Positions 33,543-42,939 of a DNA stretch of 64,000 nucleotides are shown one piece after another. Every line of letters starts with the position of its first letter. Position 1 is the first letter of the stretch. The position numbers were made by a program, and so were the translations under genes. Under the pieces are notes generated by a model. It made no database searches and was not told where the DNA came from. It saw only the letters and a list, made by a program, of their open reading frames with translations. Origin of the DNA: Chryseobacterium indoltheticum (GTDB taxonomy: Bacteria; Bacteroidota; Bacteroidia; Flavobacteriales; Weeksellaceae); NCBI RefSeq assembly GCF_003815915.1, contig NZ_CP033929.1:4030001-4094000 (forward strand). Reading direction: 5' to 3'.

Positions 33543-36023
33543 TTATTTTGGATCTAAAGCTTTCTCAATACGGAAAACCAAATCTTCATAATGATATTTG
33601 TTTACCAAATCATTAGAAGCTGTTTTTGCTATAAGATCTTTTTTAATGGTGTTTAAATTTCCTCTTACCACTGCAGAAACATCAGATTTATCAGAATTTT
33701 TGGTATCAATCAATCGTATTAAAGTATCTACATAATTTCTCTGAAGATTTCTTCCGTAAATGTCTGTATTATCTTTTTTAATAATTGAATCATTTAAATC
33801 TGAAAAAAGCTCAACCAATGGATAAGAATTTTGATCAACCGCTTCAGACTGATACAAGCTTTGAAGTACCATCGGACTTAAAACTCTACCCAAAACGCCA
33901 TTCTGAATGTCTTCAATGGTTTTCACAGGAGTTTTTCCGGTTTTCTCAAAGACTTCTCTTTTGATTAACCATTGCGGAGTGGTGAAGGCATTTTCACTTA
34001 AAAATTTCATAGCCTCTTTTTGATCTTTCTTGGATACAACTTCGTAAACAGCACCAGATTGCTCTGCCGTTTTTGGAGTTTCCATCTGTCCGCCGATATA
34101 TTTTGAAACGTGACCTAAATATCTTTTGAACTGTGTCGTCACCTGATCGTACATCATGTCAAGATTTTTGTAATCTTCGTTTGGTGTCTCCGTCCATTTA
34201 TCTAAGTTATCAACAATTCTTTGCAGATTTTTGATTCCGTAAGTACTTGCAATCATTGCGTTGTCACCAACCTGCTCACTTTGTGATCTTGGGTCTAAAG
34301 GATTAGACTCAGTACCGAACCAAAGTCTTTCGTTTTTAAGATTTTTGATCACCCATTGATTCAGATATTGTTTTTCTGCATCCGGAGTTTTAAACTGATT
34401 AAATCTTTTATAGCCCCATTCAATTGCCCAATCGTCATAATCACCAATTCTTGGGAAAATTCCGGCATCCCCAATTTTATCTTCCGGCTGTGCAACATAA
34501 TTAAATCTTGCATAATCCATAATCGAAGGAGTGTGACCATTTTTCTCAAGCCATTTTTTATCTCTTAATTTTTCTACAGGAACTGTTGAACTTGAACCAT
34601 AGTTATGTCTTAAACCTAAAGTATGCCCTACTTCGTGAGAAGATACAAAACGAATCAGTTCACCCATTAATTTATCATCAAACTCAATTTTTCTAGCACG
34701 CTCATCATTCGGTGAAGCCTGTACAAAATACCAGTTTCTCAAAAGCATCATCACATTGTGATACCAGTTGATGTGACTTTCTAAAATCTCACCCGTTCTA
34801 GGATCGGCAATTGAAGGACCTGAAGCATTCGGTACATCTGAAGGTTTATAAACGATTGCCGAAAATCTTGCATCTTCAAGACTCCATTCGCTGTCAACTT
34901 TAGGATCCGGAACTTTTGCTACAATTGCATTTTTAAATCCGGCTTTTTCAAAAGCTTTTTGCCAGTCATTAACCCCCTGAATTAAATAAGGAATCCATTT
35001 TTTTGGAGTTGCAGGATCAATATAGAATACAATCGGTTTTGCCGGTTCTACCAATTCACCTTTATTATATTTTTCTAAATCCTGAGGTTTTGGTTCAAGA
35101 CGCCATCTTTTTACTAACGAAATCTTTTTTACACCTTGAGGATCTAAATCGAAATCGGTATACCCAACGGTAAAATATCCTACTCTCGGATCAAAATATC
35201 TTGCCTGCATTTTGTTTTCAGGAAGAAGTACGAATGAAGAATTGATTTCTACTGTATAATTTCCACTGATCTTCGGAGCAGGCATTCCCGGAATTGCAGG
35301 AGTTGTAGGTCTTCCTAAAGTTCTTGCAAAAGTTTTTGTGGTATTGATTTCAATATTGCTTGGGAAAGATTTCACAAAATTCACAAACGACATATCTTTC
35401 TGGAAAGTCCCGACTCTGTAAGAATCTTTAGACCAAACAGAAAAAGAAGTCAGCTCGTTATCTGAATTCAAAACATCTGTAACTTCAATTACAGAGGAGT
35501 TTTTATTGATTCCGTAAGCTTTTACATCAAAAGATTTAATAATAGACTGCACATTATTTCTCGTCACCGAATTATACATTTGCGATGTAGAATCTTTGGC
35601 ATAATCGACGTGAGAAATTGAACGCAACAAAATTTTATCTTTCGGACCTTTTTCAAAAGCAATTACCTGCTGACCGATTTGATCACCTGCATAACCAGAA
35701 GTTCCGGAACGCATTCCTGCAGCTGCCTTCGTCAATCTTGTTACCAAAAGAAATTCCTTTTTGAGCATTGCATCAGGAATTTCAAAATAATATTTGTCGT
35801 CTACTTTATGAACTGTAAAAACTCCCTGATCTGAAACCGCTTTATCGGTAATGATTTCTTTAAATGGTTTTATCAGACTTTTTTTCTTATCGTCTTTTTT
35901 TACGGCCGCAGTATCTTTTTTTACGGCTGCCGTGGAATCTTTTTCCTGAGAAAATAAATTTTGTTGGGTAAAAAACAATGCACCAACTAAGAAAAAAGCT
36001 TTACAGTTCTTTATCATGTTCAT
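33543..36023 (-). CDS. zinc-dependent metalloprotease (DUF5117/DUF5118 family)
   Basis: An 826-residue exported protease. Signal peptide up to about residue 25 (FLVGALFFTQQNLFS), a Lys/Asp-rich linker, then DUF5118 and DUF5117 regions (about 50-330), and the zinc motif SSHEVGHTLGLRHNYGSS around residue 460. Long helical C-terminal part (about 600-826). The family is common in Bacteroidetes; substrates are unknown. It lies between DUF6452 and rlmD, in the same direction. Confidence 0.88.
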   Translation of the reverse strand: MNMIKNCKAFFLVGALFFTQQNLFSQEKDSTAAVKKDTAAVKKDDKKKSLIKPFKEIITDKAVSDQGVFTVHKVDDKYYFEIPDAMLKKEFLLVTRLTKAAAGMRSGTSGYAGDQIGQQVIAFEKGPKDKILLRSISHVDYAKDSTSQMYNSVTRNNVQSIIKSFDVKAYGINKNSSVIEVTDVLNSDNELTSFSVWSKDSYRVGTFQKDMSFVNFVKSFPSNIEINTTKTFARTLGRPTTPAIPGMPAPKISGNYTVEINSSFVLLPENKMQARYFDPRVGYFTVGYTDFDLDPQGVKKISLVKRWRLEPKPQDLEKYNKGELVEPAKPIVFYIDPATPKKWIPYLIQGVNDWQKAFEKAGFKNAIVAKVPDPKVDSEWSLEDARFSAIVYKPSDVPNASGPSIADPRTGEILESHINWYHNVMMLLRNWYFVQASPNDERARKIEFDDKLMGELIRFVSSHEVGHTLGLRHNYGSSSTVPVEKLRDKKWLEKNGHTPSIMDYARFNYVAQPEDKIGDAGIFPRIGDYDDWAIEWGYKRFNQFKTPDAEKQYLNQWVIKNLKNERLWFGTESNPLDPRSQSEQVGDNAMIASTYGIKNLQRIVDNLDKWTETPNEDYKNLDMMYDQVTTQFKRYLGHVSKYIGGQMETPKTAEQSGAVYEVVSKKDQKEAMKFLSENAFTTPQWLIKREVFEKTGKTPVKTIEDIQNGVLGRVLSPMVLQSLYQSEAVDQNSYPLVELFSDLNDSIIKKDNTDIYGRNLQRNYVDTLIRLIDTKNSDKSDVSAVVRGNLNTIKKDLIAKTASNDLVNKYHYEDLVFRIEKALDPK

Positions 36024-36060
36024 TAAATTTTTGATATTTATCTTTTCAAATTTAAATAAA

Positions 36061-37467
36061 TTATTTCTTTATTAATAACGCAATGTTTTCAACATGATGC
36101 GTTTGCGGGAACATATCTACCGGTAAAATCTTCACCAAGGTATAATGCTCTTTCATTAAAGCCAAATCTCTAGCCTGCGTTGCAGAATTACAGCTTACAT
36201 ACACTACTTTTTCAGGAGCCAATTTTAAGATCTGTTCAACAACTTTCTGGTGCATTCCGTCTCTTGGTGGGTCGGTAATCAATACATCAGCTTTTGGATG
36301 GTTCTCTAAAAACTCGTCATTAAAAACGTTTTTCATATCACCACAATAGAACGTCGTATTGGTTAAGCCGTTCAATTCTGCATGTTCGATTGCGGCATCA
36401 ATTGCTTCCTGTACAGACTCGATACCAATCACATGTTTTGCATTTCTGGCAACATACTGAGCGATTGTTCCGGTTCCTGTATATAAATCGTAAACCACTT
36501 CATCACCTTTTAAATCAGCAAATTCGAGGGTTTTTCTGTATAATTCTAAAGCTTGCTTATAATTTGTCTGGAAGAAAGATTTCGGACCGATTTTAAATTT
36601 CAAACCATCCATTTCTTCCATTAAAAATCCGTCTCCAAAGTAAACATTAACATTCAAATCGTAGATTGAATCATTTTGTTTAGGATTGATGGCATACACC
36701 AACGTTTTTATTTGTGGGAATTGCTCAAGTAAATAATCAAAAAGCTGCGTGCGATTTTCTTTTTCTTCTCTGTAAAGCTGGAATAAAACCATCCATTCTC
36801 CTTTTGAATTTTGTCTCATCATCAAAGTTCTCAGGAACCCTTTCTGACTTTTCACATCGAAGAAATCTAAACCTTTATTCTCAGCGAATTTCTTTACTGC
36901 TAAACGAATCGCATTCGATGGATCTTCCTGAAGGAAACATTCTTTTAAGTCTAAAATTTTGCTCCACATTCCCGGAATATGGAATCCTAGCGCATCTCTG
37001 CTTCCGAAATTTTCTTCAGAACTAATCTCATATTGGCTTAGCCATCTTGCGTTAGAGAAAGAAAATTCCATCTTATTTCTGTAGAAATACTGTTCTTCTG
37101 CACCCAAAATCGGAACGGTTTCAAAATCATCGATTCCGCCAATTCTTTTAATATTATTGTAAACTTCTTCTTGTTTAAAATCAAGCTGCTTTTCGTAGCT
37201 CATATTCTGCCATTTGCAACCGCCACAAGTTCCGAAATGAATACACTTCGGTTCCACTCTGAATGGTGATCTTTCAACAATTTCTTTTACTTCAGCCTCA
37301 AAATATTTTGATTTTGACTTTTTCACTCTTGCATTCACCACATCTCCGGGAATTGCTCCGGAAACCAAAACAGTTTTTCCTTCTTCAGTCTTTCCTATCG
37401 CAACTCCTTTTGCACCCGCTGCAAAAAGCTTTATATTCTCAAGAATTACGTCTTTCTTCTTTCTCAT
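36061..37467 (-). CDS. rlmD: 23S rRNA (uracil-1939-C5)-methyltransferase
   Basis: A 468-residue RNA m5U methyltransferase of the TrmA/RlmD family. A TRAM domain is at the N-terminus (about 1-65), iron-sulfur Cys in CIHFGTCGGCKWQN, SAM-binding VYDLYTGTGTIAQY, catalytic region LITDPPRDGMHQ and Cys in VVYVSCNSATQARDL. It methylates U1939 or an equivalent site in 23S rRNA; the exact site is inferred. Confidence 0.92.
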   Translation of the reverse strand: MRKKKDVILENIKLFAAGAKGVAIGKTEEGKTVLVSGAIPGDVVNARVKKSKSKYFEAEVKEIVERSPFRVEPKCIHFGTCGGCKWQNMSYEKQLDFKQEEVYNNIKRIGGIDDFETVPILGAEEQYFYRNKMEFSFSNARWLSQYEISSEENFGSRDALGFHIPGMWSKILDLKECFLQEDPSNAIRLAVKKFAENKGLDFFDVKSQKGFLRTLMMRQNSKGEWMVLFQLYREEKENRTQLFDYLLEQFPQIKTLVYAINPKQNDSIYDLNVNVYFGDGFLMEEMDGLKFKIGPKSFFQTNYKQALELYRKTLEFADLKGDEVVYDLYTGTGTIAQYVARNAKHVIGIESVQEAIDAAIEHAELNGLTNTTFYCGDMKNVFNDEFLENHPKADVLITDPPRDGMHQKVVEQILKLAPEKVVYVSCNSATQARDLALMKEHYTLVKILPVDMFPQTHHVENIALLIKK

Positions 37468-37571
37468 ATCAATTCAAGTATGATGAAGATAGCTTTCTAC
37501 TCCTACGCTTCATCTATTTCTATTTTTTCTAATAATTTTAATCTGAAACCTTTCAGTTTCAATTTTGTCTG

Positions 37572-37579
37572 CAAAAATA
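37572..37579 (-). promoter_or_regulatory. -7 element for rlmD
   Basis: TATTTTTG on the minus strand, about 105 bp before the rlmD start and just downstream of the terminator of the preceding gene. No clear -33 box. Confidence 0.4.
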
Positions 37580-37583
37580 CAAT

Positions 37584-37617
37584 AAAAAAAACCTTATCCG
37601 AAGACAAGGTTTTTTTT
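37584..37617 (-). terminator. terminator after the thioredoxin-like gene
   Basis: On the minus strand, CCTTGTC-TTCG-GATAAGG forms a stem with a stable TTCG tetraloop and one G-T wobble, between A- and T-runs. Confidence 0.85.
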
Positions 37618-37635
37618 ATATTTTGTTTAAGCCGA

Positions 37636-39171
37636 TTATTTCGCTTCAACCGGAGCTTTCTCAACCTGCGGAGCCGCTTGTTGCTGTAAAGCTGAAGGAT
37701 CAATCTGCAACTGAGCTGCAGGATCTACTTTTGGAGCTGAAAGACCTGTTTGTTTGTCTAAGATTGTAATCAAATCCTGATCACCAAGATTTACAAAAGA
37801 TCTGCTTGCTACTTTACCGTCTTTATCAACCACGATGAAGCTTGGTAATTTGAAACCGTACACTCCGTATTTTTTAGCAATATCAGAATTCAAACCTCCG
37901 TCACCGTAAACATTTGTTCCCGGAATTCCTTTTAACAAAGCATTGCTGGTTTTTGTAAACTGCTCTTTGGTATCATCTAAATTAACGAATACGAAATTCA
38001 TTTTAGACTTGTAAAAATTCACTACTTCTTTCAAAACAGGCATTGTACCTTCAGCAATGTAAGGATTCCAAGATGCATAGAATACCAACATGTATGGTTT
38101 TCCTTTGTTTTCACTTAATTTGTAAGCACTACCATCTTGTTTTACCAAACTAGCTTCCGGAGCATCATCACCGATTTTGAAACCGTTGATTGCGAAAAGC
38201 ATCTTTTTTAAATCAGCTTTAATGGTAGCGTCTTTAATATCTTCTTCGATAATTTTTTTGATCTTATCTGTAGATGCAGCCGGTGTTTGTGGATGGATAT
38301 CAGACTGAGCCATTACAAAAGCCAATAGATAATCTTTTTCGGTTTGAGAAACGTCTTTTTTACCTTTCAAAAATTGATTGAATAATTCTGAAGTTGTAAT
38401 ATCTGTTTTTCCCTGTGCTTTTGCCTGAGCAAATGTTTGGAAATCTGTACTCATTTTTGTTAAAAGATATTGTCTGTAAAACGGACTTGTTTTAATCATA
38501 TTATCTTTATTCTCCTGTAGTTTGGCTTCATAATCTGTGAATGCCTTACCCAACTTGAATGAAGGATTGTTGCCAGACATTTGCTTTTTGGTCATTTCAT
38601 AATTTACCAATAAATTAAGAATTGCCGTTTTAGCATCTATTTTTTTCCATTCAACCACTTCTTTTCCAGGATTGAATTTCTTTTCATTTTCATCAATATT
38701 TTTATTGATATCAGCCTCTATTTTCTGCATTGCCTTTACATAAGCGCCTTCATCACCTGAAGCCAACTGCTGGATATTAAGACTCTGACCGTAGTTTGTT
38801 AAGAATTTCTGACAAGCCTGAAAGAAATCATTATCACTTTTAGCATCACCTGTTACAACATATTCGCCAGGGAAAGTAGCAGAATTACCAGAGATATTAA
38901 GTTTCTGACCGCCTTTAAGGAAAATAAGATTCTGTTTTCCGGCATAGTTAATTACGTACATTCCATTTTTGGGAGCTTCAAAAGTTCCTTTAAAGTTTCC
39001 GTCTTTATCGATACCAAAGTTAGCCAATGGCAAGGTCGCAACACCGGAAGCCTCTACAAACTCAATTCTTTCTAATGGAGAACCGCCTGCGATTTTTCCT
39101 TTTACTTCAACTTTTTTTGAACAAGACATTACAAATATTGCAATGACAAACAACAAAAGATATTTTTTCAT
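37636..39171 (-). CDS. thioredoxin-fold lipoprotein (TlpA-like) lacking the CXXC motif
   Basis: The start at 39171 (MKKYLLLFVIAIFVMSC) gives 511 residues and a lipoprotein signal; the longer in-frame start at 39225 places 18 unlikely residues before it. The N-terminal DUF4369-like beta domain (about 20-110) and a helical middle are followed by a TlpA/AhpC-type domain (about 335-480): DDAPEASLVKQDGSAYKLSE, MLVFYASWNPYIAEGTMPVL. The normal WCxPC reads WNPY, so it cannot do thiol exchange. The C-terminus is Pro/Gln/Ala-rich. Probably a redox-inactive periplasmic or surface protein. Confidence 0.85.
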   Translation of the reverse strand: MKKYLLLFVIAIFVMSCSKKVEVKGKIAGGSPLERIEFVEASGVATLPLANFGIDKDGNFKGTFEAPKNGMYVINYAGKQNLIFLKGGQKLNISGNSATFPGEYVVTGDAKSDNDFFQACQKFLTNYGQSLNIQQLASGDEGAYVKAMQKIEADINKNIDENEKKFNPGKEVVEWKKIDAKTAILNLLVNYEMTKKQMSGNNPSFKLGKAFTDYEAKLQENKDNMIKTSPFYRQYLLTKMSTDFQTFAQAKAQGKTDITTSELFNQFLKGKKDVSQTEKDYLLAFVMAQSDIHPQTPAASTDKIKKIIEEDIKDATIKADLKKMLFAINGFKIGDDAPEASLVKQDGSAYKLSENKGKPYMLVFYASWNPYIAEGTMPVLKEVVNFYKSKMNFVFVNLDDTKEQFTKTSNALLKGIPGTNVYGDGGLNSDIAKKYGVYGFKLPSFIVVDKDGKVASRSFVNLGDQDLITILDKQTGLSAPKVDPAAQLQIDPSALQQQAAPQVEKAPVEAK

Positions 39172-39192
39172 TTTTGATTTTAAATAATTAAG

Positions 39193-39225
39193 CAAAAATA
39201 AGTTTTTCAAATATACTAAATGCAA
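39193..39225 (-). promoter_or_regulatory. promoter of the thioredoxin-like gene
   Basis: On the minus strand TATTTTTG (39200-39193) with TTG (39225-39223) 22 bp upstream. It lies inside the longer reading frame, supporting the ATG at 39171. A second -7-like TATATTTG is slightly upstream. Confidence 0.55.
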
Positions 39226-39255
39226 TGTTTGAAGGTAATTTATGAAAGATTTAAC

Positions 39256-39292
39256 TAAAAAAATCGTCTTCCATATGGAAGACGATTTTTTA
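39256..39292. terminator. terminator after sdhB
   Basis: ATCGTCTTCC and GGAAGACGAT pair around ATAT, with A- and T-runs on both sides, so it can stop transcription in either direction. Confidence 0.92.
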
Positions 39293-39311
39293 TAATTTAT
39301 TTTAAAACAGA

Positions 39312-40079
39312 TTATCCTCTGTCTGCGTAAGCAGCCATATATTCTCTGTTCATTCTTGCTATATTTTCAAGAGAAATTCCCTTAGGACATTCTACTTCAC
39401 AAGCTCCGGTGTTTGAACAGTTACCGAATCCTTCTTCATCCATAGCTTTCACCATGTTTAGAACTCTTCTTTTTGCTTCTACTCTACCTTGAGGTAAAAG
39501 AGCGTATTGAGAAACTTTAGCTCCGACAAACAGCATTGCAGAACCGTTTTTACAAGTCGCCACACAAGCTCCACAACCAATACAAGCTGCAGCATCCATT
39601 GCTTTGTCTGCATCTTCTTTAGGAATAGGAATTGCGTTAGCATCCAAAGTATTTCCTGACGTGTTTACCGAGATAAATCCACCTGCAGCCATTACTCTGT
39701 CGAATGCGCTTCTGTCTACCATTAAATCTTTGATAACAGGGAACGCAGCACTTCTCCAAGGTTCGATAACGATGGTTTCACCGTCTTTGAACATTCTCAT
39801 GTGAAGCTGGCACGTTGTAATACCAGTATCAGGACCGTGAGCTCTACCATTGATGTAAAGAGAACACATACCGCAGATTCCTTCACGACAGTCGTGATCG
39901 AAAGCGATCGGCTCTTTTCCTTCGTTGATTAAGTTTTCGTTCAGAATATCTAACATTTCCAAGAATGAAGAATCTGTAGAAACATCTGATATTTTATAGG
40001 TCTCAAACTGACCTTTAGTTTTTGTATTTTTTTGTCTCCAAATTTTCAGCGTAAGATGAAGGCCTTTTTTTGCACTCAT
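39312..40079 (-). CDS. sdhB: succinate dehydrogenase/fumarate reductase iron-sulfur subunit
   Basis: A 255-residue electron-transfer subunit of complex II. The 2Fe-2S Cys are in [14 protein letters not shown] and GITTCQLH; the 4Fe-4S and 3Fe-4S Cys are in [14 protein letters not shown] and [14 protein letters not shown]. The start [18 protein letters not shown] is typical of the Bacteroidetes form. It is the last gene of sdhCAB. Confidence 0.96.
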   Translation of the reverse strand: MSAKKGLHLTLKIWRQKNTKTKGQFETYKISDVSTDSSFLEMLDILNENLINEGKEPIAFDHDCREGICGMCSLYINGRAHGPDTGITTCQLHMRMFKDGETIVIEPWRSAAFPVIKDLMVDRSAFDRVMAAGGFISVNTSGNTLDANAIPIPKEDADKAMDAAACIGCGACVATCKNGSAMLFVGAKVSQYALLPQGRVEAKRRVLNMVKAMDEEGFGNCSNTGACEVECPKGISLENIARMNREYMAAYADRG

Positions 40080-40103
40080 AATTATTTATTTATAGGTTGG
40101 AGA

Positions 40104-42116
40104 TTATTTGTAACTTCTCGCTTTAACTTCGATGTTCTCATAGATAAGGTCTTCTTTGTGCAGAACTTCCTGTTTGATATCATCACCCTGATATTCCCAA
40201 GCTCCTACATATTTAAAGTTAACATCATCTCTTTCTGCTTCACCTTCCGGAGTTGCATGATCTTCTCTGAAATGCCCACCACAAGATTCATTTCTGTGTA
40301 ATGCATCGATAGCCATTAACTGTCCTAATTCGATAAAGTCTGCTACTCTGAACGCTTTTTCAAGCTCTGTATTCATCCCTTCAGCTTCACCCATTACTTT
40401 TACGTTCTGCCAGAAATCTTTTTTAACCTGATCAATTTCTGCAATCGCTTCTCTTAAACCTTCAGGAGTTCTTCCCATTCCCACTTTATTCCACATAATG
40501 TGTCCTAATTGTTTATGGAAATAATCTACTGAATGCGTTCCTTTATTATTAACAAAGAAGTTTACTTTGTCTTTAATTTCTTTTTCAGCCGCTTCAAACT
40601 CTGCAGAATTTGTAGGAATTTCTCCCGTTCTGATATCTGCAGAAAGATAATCTGCAATCGTATAAGGAAGAACGAAATATCCGTCTGCCAAACCTTGCAT
40701 CAATGCAGAAGCTCCCAATCTGTTGGCTCCGTGATCTGAGAAGTTAGCCTCACCAATTACGAAACACCCGGGAATTGTAGATTGTAAGTTATAATCAACC
40801 CAAACACCACCCATCGTATAGTGAACGGCTGGGTAAATCTTCATTGGAGTTTTATAAGGATCATCAGCAGTAATCTTTTCGTACATTACGAATAAGTTAC
40901 CATATTTTTCTTCAATCCAAGCTTTTCCAAGATCGTAAATTTGCTGATCTGTAGGATTGTGAATATGCTTTTCAATAGCAGCTTCTTTACCTTTTTTAAT
41001 GATTTCTGTAGAGAAATCAAGATAAACACCTTCTTTAGTTTCGTTATTTTCGATTCCGAAACCAGCATCACATCTTTCTTTACCTGCTCTAGACGCAACG
41101 TCACGAGGAACTAAGTTTCCGAACGCAGGATATCTTCTTTCTAAATAGTAATCTCTGTCTTCTTCTTTGATATTTTCAGGTCTCAATTTACCTTCTCTGA
41201 TGGCAACTGAATCTTCAATTTTCTTAGGAACCCAGATTCTTCCAGAGTTTCTAAGTGATTCAGACATCAAAGTCAGTTTAGACTGCTGTGTACCATGAAC
41301 AGGAATACATGTCGGGTGAATCTGTACGTAACAAGGGTTTGCAAAGTACGCTCCTTTTTTATGAATCTTCCAAGCTGCAGAAACGTTTGATCCCATTGCG
41401 TTGGTAGACAAGAAATATACGTTTCCGTATCCTCCTGAAGCAATTACAACGGCATGTGCAGAATGTCTTTCGATCTCACCTGTTACCAAGTTTCTTGCAA
41501 TAATACCTCTTGCTTTTCCGTCTACGATTACCAATTCTAGCATTTCGTGACGATTATACATTTTTACTCTTCCTTTTCCGATTTGACGGCTTAGTGAAGA
41601 ATATGCACCTAATAATAACTGTTGACCAGTCTGTCCTTTTGCGTAAAAAGTTCTTTTAACCTGAACTCCACCAAATGAACGGTTATCTAACTGACCGCCG
41701 TAATCTCTACCAAATGGAACTCCTTGAGAAACGCATTGGTCGATAATATTTGCAGAAACTTCAGCTAATCTGTAAACGTTTGCCTCTCTTGCTCTATAGT
41801 CACCACCTTTGATGGTATCATAAAACAATCTGTAAGTAGAGTCGCCATCACCCTGATAATTTTTAGCAGCGTTTATACCACCTTGTGCAGCAATCGAGTG
41901 TGCTCTTCTTGGTGAATCTTGGTAACAAAATGCTTTTACATTATATCCCTGCTCAGCCAAAGTAGCTGCTGCAGAACCTCCTGCCAAACCTGTACCTACA
42001 ACAATAATATCAATCTTATCTCTGTTGTTTGGTGCAACAAGGTTCATATGGTCTTTATGATTTTTCCATTTATCCTTTAATGGACCTCCAGGAATTTTTG
42101 AATCTAATTTACTCAT
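40104..42116 (-). CDS. sdhA: succinate dehydrogenase/fumarate reductase flavoprotein subunit
   Basis: A 670-residue catalytic subunit with covalent FAD. The FAD-binding [18 protein letters not shown] and the flavinylation His region [20 protein letters not shown] are clear. Active-site [20 protein letters not shown] and [18 protein letters not shown] are present. Oxidises succinate or reduces fumarate at the cytoplasmic face. It lies between sdhC (15 bp) and sdhB (24 bp). Confidence 0.97.
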   Translation of the reverse strand: MSKLDSKIPGGPLKDKWKNHKDHMNLVAPNNRDKIDIIVVGTGLAGGSAAATLAEQGYNVKAFCYQDSPRRAHSIAAQGGINAAKNYQGDGDSTYRLFYDTIKGGDYRAREANVYRLAEVSANIIDQCVSQGVPFGRDYGGQLDNRSFGGVQVKRTFYAKGQTGQQLLLGAYSSLSRQIGKGRVKMYNRHEMLELVIVDGKARGIIARNLVTGEIERHSAHAVVIASGGYGNVYFLSTNAMGSNVSAAWKIHKKGAYFANPCYVQIHPTCIPVHGTQQSKLTLMSESLRNSGRIWVPKKIEDSVAIREGKLRPENIKEEDRDYYLERRYPAFGNLVPRDVASRAGKERCDAGFGIENNETKEGVYLDFSTEIIKKGKEAAIEKHIHNPTDQQIYDLGKAWIEEKYGNLFVMYEKITADDPYKTPMKIYPAVHYTMGGVWVDYNLQSTIPGCFVIGEANFSDHGANRLGASALMQGLADGYFVLPYTIADYLSADIRTGEIPTNSAEFEAAEKEIKDKVNFFVNNKGTHSVDYFHKQLGHIMWNKVGMGRTPEGLREAIAEIDQVKKDFWQNVKVMGEAEGMNTELEKAFRVADFIELGQLMAIDALHRNESCGGHFREDHATPEGEAERDDVNFKYVGAWEYQGDDIKQEVLHKEDLIYENIEVKARSYK

Positions 42117-42131
42117 ATTAGTATATTGAAA

Positions 42132-42794
42132 TTATTGAGTTACGTAATGAAAAATTGCAATAAAAATAAAGCCAAGCGGAATAAGGATCGAATACCAGTT
42201 TCCAATAGCTCTGATAACCGGAGTATACTTTGCATGTCTTGCTCCGATAGACTGAAATGAAGACTGGAAACCGTGTGCCAAATGCAGACCCAATAATCCG
42301 AATGAAATTACATAAAGCACTACTCTCCACAAATCAGCAAACTTACCGTGCAAATCTTCCCAGAAACGAGTTTCTTCAATTGGAAGACCATCCACATATT
42401 TATAGTTCATCTCGTGAAGCCAGAAATCATACATGTGTAAAAAGATGAATGCCAAAATCACAGCTCCCGAAATAATCATGTTACGAGATGACCATGTAGA
42501 ATTTGCAGAACCGTTATTTTTATCATAACCGATTGGTCTCGCTCTTTGGTTTTTGATTTCCAAAACAAATCCCATCACAAAATGGAAAATTACAGCAAAC
42601 ATTAACACAGGTTGCATAACGAATTGAATAAGAGGATTGTACCCCATAAACTGCGATGCATTGTTATAAGCTGTTTCACCGAAAACCGACAATAGATTCA
42701 CGGAAAGATGCATTACTAAGAAAATCAGCAAAAACATCGCTGAAAGTGCCATAGCATATTTTCTACCTATTGTAGAACTTGTTAAACCTGCCAT
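42132..42794 (-). CDS. sdhC: succinate dehydrogenase cytochrome b subunit
   Basis: The start at MAGLTSSTIGRKY (42794) gives 220 residues; an ATG at 42821 would add nine but overlaps the -7 box. Five hydrophobic helices, with His in LVMHLSVNLLS, VIFHFVMGF, FIFLHMYDFWLH and GLLHLAHGF, suit a diheme class B anchor. It binds menaquinone and anchors SdhAB in the inner membrane. Confidence 0.93.
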   Translation of the reverse strand: MAGLTSSTIGRKYAMALSAMFLLIFLVMHLSVNLLSVFGETAYNNASQFMGYNPLIQFVMQPVLMFAVIFHFVMGFVLEIKNQRARPIGYDKNNGSANSTWSSRNMIISGAVILAFIFLHMYDFWLHEMNYKYVDGLPIEETRFWEDLHGKFADLWRVVLYVISFGLLGLHLAHGFQSSFQSIGARHAKYTPVIRAIGNWYSILIPLGFIFIAIFHYVTQ

Positions 42795-42818
42795 ATTGAG
42801 TTTAAATTTGATTTTCCA

Positions 42819-42826
42819 CAAAATTA
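42819..42826 (-). promoter_or_regulatory. -7 element of the sdhCAB promoter
   Basis: TAATTTTG on the minus strand, 25 bp upstream of the chosen sdhC ATG. The -33 region is AT-rich without a clear TTTG. Confidence 0.6.
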
Positions 42827-42939
42827 GGAAATGTTAACAATACTAAAAAGTGAGAAATCTCACTATTAGACAGTTTGTAATCTTTCTAAATAAGATTCAT
42901 TAGCATATAAAATACAATAAAAAGCATCAAAATTTGAGA

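Noticed and set aside
37480..37703. Short frames on both strands at the rlmD/thioredoxin-like gap
   Set aside because: They run through a terminator hairpin and promoter; composition is only Lys/Leu/Arg or Phe/Ser from A/T-runs.
39172..39225. Longer start of the thioredoxin-like gene
   Set aside because: It would place 18 residues before a clear lipoprotein signal and contains the -7 box.
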